DNA of 64,000 bases from Entoloma clypeatum (Eukaryota; Basidiomycota; Agaricomycetes; Agaricales; Entolomataceae), in contig OY751494.1 in the NCBI GenBank assembly GCA_963565915.1, positions 1,302,001 through 1,366,000 on the forward strand, written 5' to 3'. Position 1 is the stretch's first letter. Each line of letters begins with the position of its first letter. The notes under the pieces were generated by a model that was not told the DNA's origin, did not search any database, and was given only the letters and a program-made list of their open reading frames with translations. This document shows, piece after piece, positions 31,625-43,503 of this stretch. The translations under genes were made by a program, and so were the position numbers.

Positions 31625-34600
31625 ATGGCCGAGGCAGGGGAAGGAAACATCAAAGTCGTCGTCCGATGTCGGCCTCTCAACTCCCGGGGTGCGTGCCACT
31701 CTTCAATCTCTGGATCGCCCCTATGCTAAAGGGTGGGCTGTTCTGGGATGACACAGAGCTTGCGAGAGGCGCAAAACCACTTATTCGTATGCAGGGGAAC
31801 CAGACAATCCTCGACCCACCGGAAGCGGGGTCTGCTCAGGACTCGAAGCGCGCGACGGAGCGACGAACTTTGGCCTTCAGCTTCGACAAGAGCTACTGGT
31901 CCGCTGGGCCGCGGGATGAACCCCAGTATTGCTCGCAGCAGACTTTGTACGATGATTTAGGGAAGGAGCTTTTAGATCATGGGTTTTCGGGCTTTAATGC
32001 GTGTATTTTGGCTTGTGAGTCGTAAACTACTTCTTCAATGCCGAGGGTGCCGTCTCTGATATAAATGGGCCGGTAGATGGACAGACTGGTATGACTTCAT
32101 TCTAAGGCTTGTTGGTGCATAAGGATTGACAGCCTATGGTGGTGGTGGTGCAGGGTCAGGGAAATCTTATAGGTGAGTTACCCACCCCATGGTGCCAATA
32201 TTGCGAGCTGAGGAGCTGAACCAGTATGATGGGCTGTACGTACTCGCCGAGCGCTTTCTACCCATTGCCTGACGGCCTAGCGTAGACGGCCCGGACAAGG
32301 GGATAATACCTCTCACTTGTCAGGAACTTTTCGATCGTGTGGAATCAAAGAAGGCAGCGGACCCCAACCTGAACTTCACCGTTGAAGTCTCTTACATCGA
32401 GGTAAGCGGCCCGCCCCCCCTATCACGGTCCAACCCGCAAATTACGCGTTTCCAGATATACAATGAAAAAGTGCGGGACCTGCTGAATCCCAAGAACACA
32501 GGGAATCTCAGGGTTCGAGAACATCCAAGCTTGGGACCTTACGTGGAGGATTTATCCAAGCTGGTTGTAAATAGTTACCATGAAATGATGACCCTCATGG
32601 ACGAAGGAAACAAAGCAAGGACGGTTGCGGCCACGAATATGAATGAAACGTACGTTCTTGCCCAGAGTCGCGCAGTATCTTACTCTTCAACTGTCTACCG
32701 ATCGTCTTTCTAGATCATCTCGTTCACATGCCGTCTTTACCCTCCTTCTAACCATGAAACGGCACGATGTTGACACGAATATGGATACTGAAAAGGTCTC
32801 CCGAATTAGGTGCGCTCCCAGCTGCTCCCCCGAGACACCCGTCCCTTTCATGCTCATCTTGTCTTCTATTCACTTAGTTTGGTCGATTTGGCCGGATCAG
32901 AGAGAGCAAATTCCACGGGAGCGACGGGTCAGAGGTTGAAAGAAGGAGCAAACATCAACAAGTCACTCACAACGCTCGGCAAAGTCATTTCGGCACTAGC
33001 TACGGCTAGTCAAGTAGATCATGGGAAGAAGGGGAAGAAGGGAAAGGCAGATGAATTCGTTCCATACCGCGATTCGGTGCGCTTCCGAATTGCTCTTCAT
33101 GATTTTCATCCCCCCCTAACGATGGCTCTTATCTGACATTCCCCCATCCAGGTGCTCACATGGCTGCTCAAGGACAGTTTAGGTGGAAACTCAAAAACTG
33201 CTATGATTGCAGCGATCTCGCCCGCTGACTATGAAGAGACGCTGAGTACGCTGAGGTACGCCGATCAGGCGAAGAAGATTAAGAACAAGGCCGTGGTGAA
33301 CGAGGATCCCAACGCGAAGTTGGTACGGGAACTCAAGGAAGAGTTGGAGATGCTTAGAGGTGCGATCAAACCGCTGTTTCATCTTCTTTTTAATGTTCTC
33401 TTTGGAATTTGTGGATTAACGATGACATCCGCCTCCTCGTCCTGTTCCAGCTCGTGTGACAGGGACGAATAGCGAAGAAGTGTTCGATCCCAAGGTTCCC
33501 CCAGAGAAGCAAAAAGTCACGTACCAGACGAAAGATGGACGAATCAAGACAGTGACCAAGGCGGAGCTCCAGGAACAGATGGAGGCGAGCGAGAAACTGA
33601 TGCAGAGTCTGAACGAGACTTGGGAGGAGAAGATGACGAGAACACAGGAGGTACAGAAGGAGAGGGAGAAGGCGCTGGAGGAATTGGGCATCACAGTGGA
33701 AAAGAATCTCGTTGGTGTTCATACCCCAAAGAAGGTGTGTCATGGGGCCTCTTCCCGCTTTGGATTTACTGACAATTACATGATCAGATGCCACATCTTG
33801 TGAATCTGGTATGTTTTTGTGTTAAAGTTCTGGCGCGTCCGCCCGATTTACGGTATTTCCTCTTTAGAACGAAGGTGCGCTCTTCAATCTGCAGGTGTGG
33901 AACCGAGCTTCCAATACTTCTCTTCGCAGATCCTCTCATGAGCGAATGTCTGATCTACCAGATCAAACCTGGAAAGACAATTGTGCGTACTTCAATATCA
34001 CGTTCACAACCACTTTCCTAAAGGACTCGATCCTTGGCTCTGTACCTCCCAAGGTTGGTCGTTTGGATAGTGAAAAACCGGCTGCGATACGGCTTAGTGG
34101 TGATAAAATTTTAGAAGAGCATTGTTATCTCGAAAATATGGATGGAAAAGTTGTCATACAATGTTCACCTGACAGCATAACGGTGAGTGACGGATTGATT
34201 TCGTATGTGGCAGGTAGCAAGTAACACATTTTTTTTCCTAACAGTTCCTCAACGGGAAACAATTATCCGCTGGACAGGTGGGTTTCTCTACGGTGACATC
34301 TTAACAATCCCAATGTTGAACACTTTGAAAGACTTATAAACTTCGTTCTGGATATCGCATCATTCTTGGTAACTCTCTTTCTTATTCCCTCGGTCTTTGC
34401 TCTAATCTATGTCAAGGGGATCATCATGTTTTCCGATTTAACAACCCAGAAGAGGTTCGCAGACAGCGGGATCGGGCAACTGCAAAATCGAATCTCCACC
34501 TAAGCATCACGGCCACCGATCTCGAGGCCGAGGCATCGACAAGACCAGATTCTCCGACTTCGTCAGCAGACGAAGCTGACGCTGACTGGGATTTTGCGAA

Positions 34601-37600
34601 AAGAGAAGCTGCTCTTGCCCGCCTTGGCCTAGACCCAACACTTGACAATCTACCGGACGAAGACCTGAACAAGCTTTTTGAGAAGATCACGAAGGTCAAA
34701 ACGATGCGCGATCATAACTCCAAAACCTCGCGCCCGGAGAGCAGTCTTAGCCATAGCCATGCGGACGATATCTGGAGCGAAACGGGCAGAGATGCAACGA
34801 CAGATGACACGAGTATACAAGGAAGCCCTATCGTCGACGGTTCCCTGAAAGACGTGCAGCACCAGCTGATGTACAGGCTTCAGGAGATGACAGGCTCATC
34901 CGCCGAGGCGGAAGACCTGAAGGTTGAGAAGGAACATATGGAGCATCAACTGAGACTTGTTCGCATGCAGATGAAGCGCCTCGTTGATGCTCGCTCACGA
35001 GGCGAGATTGACCCGGAGGCAGCAGCTTTTGAGCCAGTCATATACTCTGCCAAGCAGCTAAGGTTAATTCGCAAGGTGCTTGATAGGTGGAGGGCCCATC
35101 GCTCGTTTTCGATGGCGGAAGTTGTCTTGTCCAGTGCCGTTTTGATCAAAGAGGCTAACATTATCAGGTACGTGGTCTCCTTCCATATCACACGTGGGGA
35201 AAGCTCAAAATAAGGTTGATACACAGCAAGGAGCTCGGAAAGGAAGTGTCATACAACTTTTCGATCGCAGCAGGTGGTTCCCTTAGTGCTCCAGCCTCTG
35301 CTGTGGACACTATCGCGGGTTTGGATCAATTTGGCGATGTCGGCGATCCCATCCTGGCTTCCTCCACCCAGCCTTCTGTGGCCGTTAAAGTCCTCGATTA
35401 TCGGCACAGTGCTATTTACTCGTGGTCCCTAGATCGCATGCAACAGCAACTACAGCGCATGCGGAATTTGACAACGTACATTGATCGCCCATCTTACACC
35501 CAGCATTTTTCATCAGACGAACCCTTTTACGACTCGCCCCCTCCGGAATACTCTTTCATTGGCAATGCTCTAGTCTCGCTTGCCCCACTTGCTCGTCGAC
35601 TGTCTTCAAATTGCACTGCTCCCATATTCTGCCGGTATACTGCCGAGGCTATCGGTTCATGTCGAATAGACATCAAGATCGTCAATGTTGTTCCGTCCGC
35701 GAAGCACTTGAATGGATCCGGCCCGTCCGCTCGTTCGTCGTCGCCTATTCCCGGTACAATTCTTTCTGGGAGTAAGATTATCTTCTTTCTGACAGTGGAT
35801 TCTGTCAAGGGTTTATCATCCCATGACTTTTCAAGTCTGCACCTGCAGATCCGATTGTCGTCCATTGTGGGGCCGAACCTATCATCCGAAGAGGTCTTCC
35901 CTTCACCTGCTCTTGACATGGACGCATCCTCCCTTTCAGAATTGAAATTTCGTCGTAACTTTTCCATTGTTGCTACTGCCAAGGTGTTGAATCATCTGCG
36001 GCAAGGCTATGCCCCTATTGAGTTCTTCGCAGCAGTCCGACCGACTTATCTGGAGAGACTCGAGCGGTGGGACGAACTACGAGAGCAGAAACATTATCCC
36101 TCGCCAAGCTCGTCTAGCTCCAACGATGATACGCCCGAAAGTCGACCTGCAGTTCTGCCACCCATGCGGAGGTCCGAAACTGATTTTATGGTAGAGCAGG
36201 CACATGATGTAGTTGCATGGTTGCACATATGCGAACTTGGTCCTGATGGATCGTATGTTCCTGTTCCTGTCATTGCTCAAGGGAGTATTGACCCTGGGAG
36301 TTTCCTGCTACACCAAGGACTTCAAAGGCGGATCGTTTTGTCTCTGTCCTCTAATTCTGGTCAACAACTACCTTGGTTAGAGTTCACCAAGGTGCGGATT
36401 GGGAACGTCCGGCTTCTGGACGCCAAAGGCCGAATACATGGATCAACATCCAAAGCCCTTGTGACTTTGCCGATCATGAAGGAGCAGACGGCGGACTTCA
36501 AACCAGATGGGACGGGTTCTCTAGAAGGGATCGCCCTCTGGGACTCGAGTGTTCACGACTCTGTTCTTTTGAATACAGTCACGGCAGCCAATCAGCGAGT
36601 CTTATTGCAGGTCAATTTCGCGGTTGCAGTGGAGACATGTGGTGAACCCATTCAATTCAATATCGACATTGCAATCACCATGCGAACTCGGGATGCCAGC
36701 CCTCCATCGCGATTCATGACATTTTTTGGATCCATCAAAATACTTTCCAAGACGAGCACTTTGTTCAATGTTCGCTTATCGCCACCTCTTACCCGTTCGC
36801 CCAAAGACCTTTGGAGACTTGACACATCAGAAAAGTATGTTCGAGGCGAGGAAGTGTTGGGGGTATGGAAACCACGAGGGATATCTGTCGTGGAGGACTA
36901 TTCTCGACTTCTCGTGACCGAAAGGCGAGCGGCCGATGTCCAAGCCATCCGTGTCATTCTTTCAAACACTCCTCCTCGTCCAATATCAACTGAGGCATTG
37001 GCTTGGCGTGCAGATGATCTGCTTGCCAAATGTCTCGTTTTGTGGCAAAGGCAATTTGGACATCGTGGCAAGGTATATTTGTCCTGTTTCTGATCGACTG
37101 TTACATCTCATATTATTGATAGATCTTATTGACACAAGAACCGTCTGAGTTTGACGCCCCCTCAAATAAGCAACGCGTTGCTGATTTTGAGAGTCTAAAG
37201 CTTATTTCTGAGACCAAACTAGTACCTCGGAGGTATGCATCATTCAATTACCTTGGGTCCTCCAGTTGACTCCTGACAGCGATGGCGCTACCAAAAAGGG
37301 CCATTTAATGATCCTCATCGACGCAAGCCAAAATAAATGGGAAAAGCGGTGGTTTGTTCTCAAGCGGTATGTATGATTCTTTAACTAGATATTTACAAAG
37401 CACCCTGAAAGAAAGCCGCTTTCACAGACCGTATCTCCATATCTATACCCATTCCAACGAGCTTGAGGAAGTCGGGATTGTCAGTCTTAGCGGAGTTAAC
37501 GTGGAAAGCGATCCATATAAGGAAACACTGCTTGGGGTACGTCGTTACTCAAGTTCAGCGTTTCTTCGGCTCGCTGATTGTTCTGCGGCTGCAGAAATCA

Positions 37601-37711
37601 TTCTCATTTACTCTTTTCACTGCCTCCAATTCGCACGCACTCGCTGCCCCGAATGCGAAAGAACTGCAGTCATGGATAACAAAGCTAGATCCCACTCGTT
37701 TACCCGCTTGA
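31625..37711 (+). CDS. Kinesin-3 (Unc104/KIF1 type) motor with FHA and PH domains
   Basis: Plus-end microtubule motor that carries endosomes and vesicles in fungal hyphae. I read 23 exons: 31625-31688, 31757-32014, 32077-32088, 32154-32172, 32225-32235, 32286-32401, 32456-32649, 32714-32809, 32878-33076, 33152-33359, 33451-33734, 33788-33808, 33868-33874, 33930-33982, 34054-34182, 34245-34277, 34332-34368, 34417-35167, 35227-37072, 37123-37232, 37280-37366, 37428-37536, 37595-37711; every phase closes, 1586 residues. The motor domain (about 6-370) has the P-loop GQTGSGKS spread over exons 3-4, switch I NMNETSSRSHA and switch [12 protein letters not shown]. The FHA domain (about 490-600) begins near [15 protein letters not shown] long kinesin-associated region follows. 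A PH domain closes the protein (about 1480-1585; [19 protein letters not shown]), as expected for phosphoinositide cargo binding. Confidence 0.95.
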
Positions 37712-40056
37712 CCGATTGAATTCAGATCGCACATCTTCCTATCTCGCGCCTGGGATCATCCATGATAATTTACAGCATAGATTTTTACGACCCATACCCA
37801 ATTTTCACTACTCCTTTCGAATCTTCTCCCTGTCGTCGACTCGTTTCTTATAGATATAACACTAAATGACCTATGTATGTTCCATTATTGCAATCCTTGT
37901 CAATCGCTCCCTTTATATACCTTATGGATATAATGACAACTTATTCCTCGGCCATGGATCCTCCTGAAGCGTCTATTTTGAAGATTTGGAGGTCCTCCTT
38001 GGAACCCGCAGCGAGTGTTGAATTATATGGCGACGATCCCGAGGCTTTAACATGACTTCAAGTTATAGTACACTCTTAGCATATATGTGCCTAACCCCAG
38101 TGACGGTGAGTGGACGGTCCAGCATATCAAATCTAATGGGTTGGTTACCAGTGCGTGATGTCATATGTCCATTGCCGCGGGTATGTCCAGAGTCCGCGTT
38201 CCGAGAGGGACCTTCTCGTCACGGAGGTTCGCAAACTACCATCGGCGTATTAATATTAACTGAACCCCAGTTTTTTCATGACAAGGTCGGAACCGCGTCG
38301 TGCATTGTCCTGATCTCACGCGAAGATGAAAAAAATAAGATCGGAGTTGCCGACGAGGTCACACTTTTTCCACTCTGTAAACTCTTATGCGGAATGCACC
38401 GCCATCTAAAAGTATACTGAATTTTGAAGATTCAGGATTATTAGAACAGAAGAAAATCACACATGTATATTTCCGATGTCAAAAAATTGATTTACCTGTT
38501 CAACGACTCGGGAAATCATCCAATCTGCGGCAGAGGAGGTTGGCATATCGATCAGCTGGGACTTGCATCACGATGTCACAAGGATGTGTCGGGAAGAGGG
38601 CCTTGGATAAAACTGCATGAGGAAGTCATATTATGATTGGAAGTGACCCTAGCTAACCTCGTGTTCAAGGACCTGTATTCTTTGCCAGTTTTTTGACAGA
38701 TACGGGATGCCCTCAGGATCTAGGGATTTCGTGCTGATGGTCCATAGTCGGCTGCGTACCCGGATTTCACCGTAGTCGAAGACACGACGAGCGATGGATA
38801 CTATCGTGAGGTGGTCCATCGAGAGTTGAAGGTATAGCCACAAAGTGCTCCAAAAATAGTAGATTGAACTAGAAATCGAACTGAAATGTCCATGTTGAGG
38901 TTGGACAGTTTCTCTATCTTGCTTGATATCATCCGGGATTCGACCGACGATCCGCTGATGCTTAAAAATTCTGGAAAGCAAGGGGGGGCGCTACAAGAGC
39001 GATATTTGTCACCGTTTTCGGAGGGTTCAAGCAGATTTCTTGTCAGTACTAGGGAGTCATCAGCCGAAAGGAGTTTCAAACTGCATTTTCCCAGGCGTGA
39101 TTACAATCCAAGGATGCGGCTGCAGCGGCTGTTGACGATGGACAAGCCCTTCCCACAGGGTAGCTAGCGTAGAGCCAAGATGACGAACAGGGACGGGAGA
39201 CTTTGGCAGCCTTTTGGAAAGATTCCGCGTGAGAGAAAAAAAAAGGGATCGAGCAAGACTACTGGCAGAGCAAGAGACCGGAGAACCTGCATAGGGTGGA
39301 TTTGCGGTGGATTGATGTCGAATGAGAATGAACTTGAAATCCTCCCGAGTCTTCAGGGTAAGTGAGCAGATCGAACTGGTACATAGTTCGAGGGTATATC
39401 TGGCTCCGACTCGGAGATGATACTGACGAAAGAATGGAAGGATAGATCCCTGAAAGACCGATTAAGCATGCATCAGGGTTTGGCTGGACGGTGAGGTTAG
39501 TGAGTCCCAAACGTCAGGGTAAGGAATATGGGGAAGGCCCACGCCCTGCTGATCCACAGTTGCGAGGGAAATGTGGGATAAGATGTCGAAGATGAAACTT
39601 CACTTGCACTCGCCAGATGGGATGTGGCCCGACGTCACCAGGAGTCCAGACAACAACCCCAGGAGAGGAGTATACGCGATGTCACGGATGTCGAGGACTC
39701 GACTCGGACGAGGATCGGACCAGTAGCAAGTATAGAGTGAAGTGACGATAGAAGCTCCGGCTGCAGTTTGGAAAGTATTCCGGCTTTCAACCTTACCCCG
39801 AGTCGAAGATTGAATGAATTTAGATCATGAGGATCAGGGATAAGGCCCCTTTGGGTGCTGACGCTGATCGTCGATATGCCACTGCTTTGCGAGTAAGCAT
39901 AGAAGCTGTTCATCAGTGGTGCCATGAATGTGGCGATTAAGTACAGATCCATCATCATCATCATCATGGCCACCAGAGTGTCCAGACCATCGATGGTTCC
40001 GATATAAGATGATAAGATGTCACACCGTGACTGTCAACCACTGATATACCACCATC
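37712..40056. other. Gene-poor 2.3 kb, no supported gene
   Basis: Short open frames on both strands, the best being minus-strand pieces near 38650-38980 (IARRVFDYGEIRVRSRLW) and 39635-39973. I could not link them into a gene or recognise a family. An ATG-repeat-like tract (catcatcatcatcat) lies at about 39952-39967. Confidence 0.4.
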
Positions 40057-40958
40057 ATGCCGAAACCCACTAAACGAGCCCCGAAATGCCAAGTGTGTCT
40101 AAATAACGAGTTCAAGTACACCTGCGCCACATGCATGATAACATAGTGCGCCATAATGCAAAATTTAAATCAATCTTTGTCAACACATACCGATCACAGT
40201 TGCTCAGTCCCATGCTATAAACAACACAAAAGTACGTCAGGCCAGACGCGTCACCCATGTCTATAATCGAGTTCGAAAAGAAAATAAATGAATTCGCTCT
40301 TAGAAATATGTGACGGAGACTCGGCCCGTAGGACAGGATCTTCTCAGGTTTCCCCAGAGGACGCATTGCCGTCCGATATAGTTCCAGCTACCCCAAATCC
40401 CGGTAGATTATATTCCCGTTTCCCCATAGACACTGACCTTCAGTCGATCTTCATGAGGCTTGCCGCGAGATACCGACGACCCCCCTCTTGCGGACCCCAA
40501 ACAACTCAGACCACTGACGTCTCTAAAATGGCCTTATATTCCCGAAGAACCTGCATACCTGGATCCCTTGAAACGAGATGATCCTAAAACACTACAGTTA
40601 CACCATTATGAAGCAATAGGTCCGGTCGAATGCTTCTGTCTCAATTCGTGGGGGACTAAACTCTCGCCCTTCCCTACCCCCGGCATGATCTTTTATAGCC
40701 ACTTCTTCTGCTATTCGAAGAATCATCGCTGAAAATCCAAGTTTACGGCAGCTCCTGACTTCGATAGATGCGGCGCGCGGTTCAGAACGGGAGGAGGCAC
40801 TGCAGCGCGCACTTGGAGTGAGCGGGGGGTGTCTGCTTGACTTTTCGACATCAGGTGAGGTAGGCGAGGATGCATCAGCATTAAGGAAGCTCGCAGAGGC
40901 CGTTGAAGCTTGCGTTCGAGGCGAGCAGGAGGAAGCCTTGGGCCTTGATTGGGATTAA
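40057..40958 (+). CDS. HIT1: HIT-type zinc-finger protein (Hit1/ZNHIT3 type, box C/D snoRNP assembly)
   Basis: Five exons, phases all closing: 40057-40145, 40200-40231, 40304-40402, 40458-40619, 40699-40958; 213 residues. The N-terminus is a zf-HIT finger assembled across introns 1 and 2: CQVCLNNEFKYTCATC, then MITYCSVPCYKQHK. Family members with this finger (yeast Hit1, human ZNHIT3) act with Rsa1/NUFIP in box C/D snoRNP assembly. After a Pro/Ser linker come PLTSLKWPYIPEEPAYLDPL and HYEAIATSSAIRRIIAENP, then a helical C-terminus ending ALGLDWD. The short exons hide the gene from simple ORF inspection. The exact subfamily is inferred; ZNHIT6-like proteins share the finger. Confidence 0.85.
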
Positions 40959-41558
40959 TCGTGCAAGGATGCGGCAACCACCTATTTGCTTTCCTCGCCC
41001 CGCTCGATGGAATTAAAGTTTTCATCCTATGATTCCGAGTATCATCATGTAATGCAAGGGGGTTTGCTTGACCTAGGTATGATGAATAAGAACACGAAAG
41101 CGAGAGAAACAATAAGTGACATTGCGGCCCATAATAATGATACAGCAATAGTTTGTAACTTTGAGATGGCTTAGACCTTTTTTATCCAGTACGACATGCT
41201 TATCGGATGAGGAAATATAAGTAAAGTCCATAGCTTGCACAAGAGGTTGATAAAGTGGATGAGGGGGGTATTTATGATGTGGGCGTCCCGAACGAGTGTG
41301 CAAATGATACTCTATGATAATTAAATATGATCTAGCATTAGAATTTCAAAAGATGAATAAAGATGATACACGGCCTAAGGACAGCATGGTGCGTGAATGA
41401 ATCGTCGACTGACGGCGCGCGGTTTTCGTTCGGTCGTGTGAGAGAGATGTCTTGTGCAGCTTCAACAGGAATAGTGGTAAATGGTATGCGCGGTAAGTGG
41501 GCTGAGCGAAGTTGGGAACGAATGGATGAGGGGTAGGCTACACGTCGAGTTTTACTCC
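40959..41558. other. Intergenic between convergent HIT1-type and CFA synthase genes
   Basis: 600 bp between two convergent 3' ends; no gene seen. The sequence from 41222 on is the start of the duplicated block, that is, the point matching the first base after the N gap. Confidence 0.6.
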
Positions 41559-43503
41559 TCAATCCGACCTCAGCGCCGGTGTGTCGTTCTGAAAAAATCA
41601 CGAACGATATAGTTAGCGACTATATCCCTATATTTGATCAAGTAGCAGGAAACTTACAGGTCGGATAAATGTCAACATATGACATGTAATGTACCCCTTC
41701 GAGAACCCAGCGCCAGCATAGGCGAAAAGATAATGCCATTTTCGCTTGAATGCTTCATAATCTGCGCGATTGCGCAGTGCGGGGTAATCTTTCGCGATGA
41801 TGTCTTGTGTGAGATTCGCGTCAAGGCGATATCCCCATTCACGGAGCGTGCGCGGGTAGTCTATAACGAACACAAATCAATTAAACTAAGGGGATTGAGA
41901 TGAATGTGGGGAAAACGTACGAGCAGCGTGGTTCTCGACACCCTCGAGCGTGAACTGGTTATGTGAACCAGCCTGCGCGGCAGTGATAAGGGCTGTCGCG
42001 CTCGGAAGGCACGAATTCGGCCACATGTAACGGCGCATGAAGTCTTCTGCTCTAAGAAAGTTATTCAACACCTGTTATCAAAGTAGGTAGAGGTTGATAG
42101 ACGCACTGATACCCAGTATATCGAGATTCGGGAAACGTTGATGCGGAGACGACGGCCGTCGCCCCATGTGCTTTTAGAGCAAAGTTAACGAGCTTGAAGT
42201 ATGTGGCATAGTGTTTTGCGCCGACGTGCTGGTTTGAATGTTATTATGATACCGGGGAACGAGGGGCGCCGATCTCACCTCGAGCATTTCGATGCTCACA
42301 AAAGCATCAAAAGCTTTTTCAAACTCTTGCGGTATCTCGCGGTAGTCCATTAAATGCACGCGTATCCGGTCTTGCAGACCAGCTGCCCGTATCCTCTCCT
42401 CTGCGAGAGTTTTTTGCTCTATCGACAGTGTCAATGTGTCGACTTCACATCCATAACTCTTGGCGGCCTAAAATTGAAGCCACGTGGAGGTCAGTTCTAA
42501 ATTTAGCAGGCCAGGTTGGGAATGAAATCGTACCTCGATGGCAAGTCCACCCCAGCCTGATCCAAACTCTAGTATCCTATGTCCAGGCTTGACGCGTGCC
42601 TTGTCTAGTACGTGCCTGATTTTGCGAAGCTGGGCTGCTTCGAGGTCGTTTGGCCTCGGAACTTTTTCTGTCTCCAGGTCACCGCGCACACCACCTTCGG
42701 CATCAGACCAAAGTGCACATGAGTACATCATTTCGCGGCTCAAAAAGGCCTGTTCCCGAGAAGGGGCATCAGTTAAGTTATATGATATCAGATTACAGTA
42801 ATCTGAGCCCACCTTGAAGAGTTGATTTGATTGGTCGTAGCTGGCGATGGCGTTCAGGCGGGCCTGTGAGCGCGTTTGGCCGAGGAAAGAGTTGTAGAGA
42901 CCGGAGATAGCCGAGGAGACACGAGCGACTGCAGAGGACAGGGTCTGTTCCATACCTGCTTGATTGTCGAGCCATAGCTGTAACGTGGATCAGTCTTAAC
43001 TCAAGCTATAGGATGGGAAGTAGCGCGCCACGTACATTCATGCAGGACTTGAGGGATGAAACATCGATATCGCCGATCATGTAAGCTTCACTGACTGGAG
43101 AAAGTGTTAGAGCAGTGCCTAGGACCCTGGGATCTGAGTGGACGCGTACATCCTAGATCGCCAGACAGGAGGAGGCGCAGCCAGAAGTTGTCGTTGACGA
43201 CGGTGAGGTGGACGTTGGTACATCCGTTTTGGTAGCGGCCGAAGGAGCGCGTTCCATCAGAGTCGGAAATAGTGAGGTGACCGATGTCTATTGCGTCTTG
43301 GAGGACAGCCAATATTGAGCTGCGCGCTGGGGAGACAGGGTTAGATATCGGGTGGTGGAACGATAATCGGACGGGGTACCGAAAGAGAGGATCCATGAGC
43401 GGGGACTGAGAAGTGAAGACAAGGCAGACGATGTCTGGATGGACTTCCGAGAGGATGATGGGCCGGGAAAGGCTACGCAGGGGGGCTGAGAATGGGAAGA
43501 CAT
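41559..43503 (-). CDS. Cyclopropane-fatty-acyl-phospholipid synthase (CFA type), copy A
   Basis: SAM-dependent methyltransferase of the CFA/mycolic-acid-cyclopropane family, which adds a methylene or methyl group to unsaturated acyl chains of phospholipids. Ten exons on the minus strand: 43503-43380, 43326-43150, 43094-43036, 42977-42813, 42749-42534, 42467-42279, 42231-42107, 42051-41921, 41860-41658, 41588-41559; 472 residues, all phases close. The N-terminal region has GDLGFSEAYMIGDID, typical of the lipid-binding part. The SAM-binding motif I is ILEFGSGWGGLAIE (about 235-248); then TLTLSIEQ, DYREI and SIEMLEHVGAKHY. The C-terminal FNRRWDYY-like block is KRKWHYLFAYAGAGF. Basidiomycetes usually carry a few such genes; the product here is not predictable. 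Confidence 0.9.

Noticed and set aside
33191..33794. Overlapping minus-strand ORFs inside the kinesin gene
   Set aside because: Shadows of conserved kinesin motor and neck exons on the plus strand.
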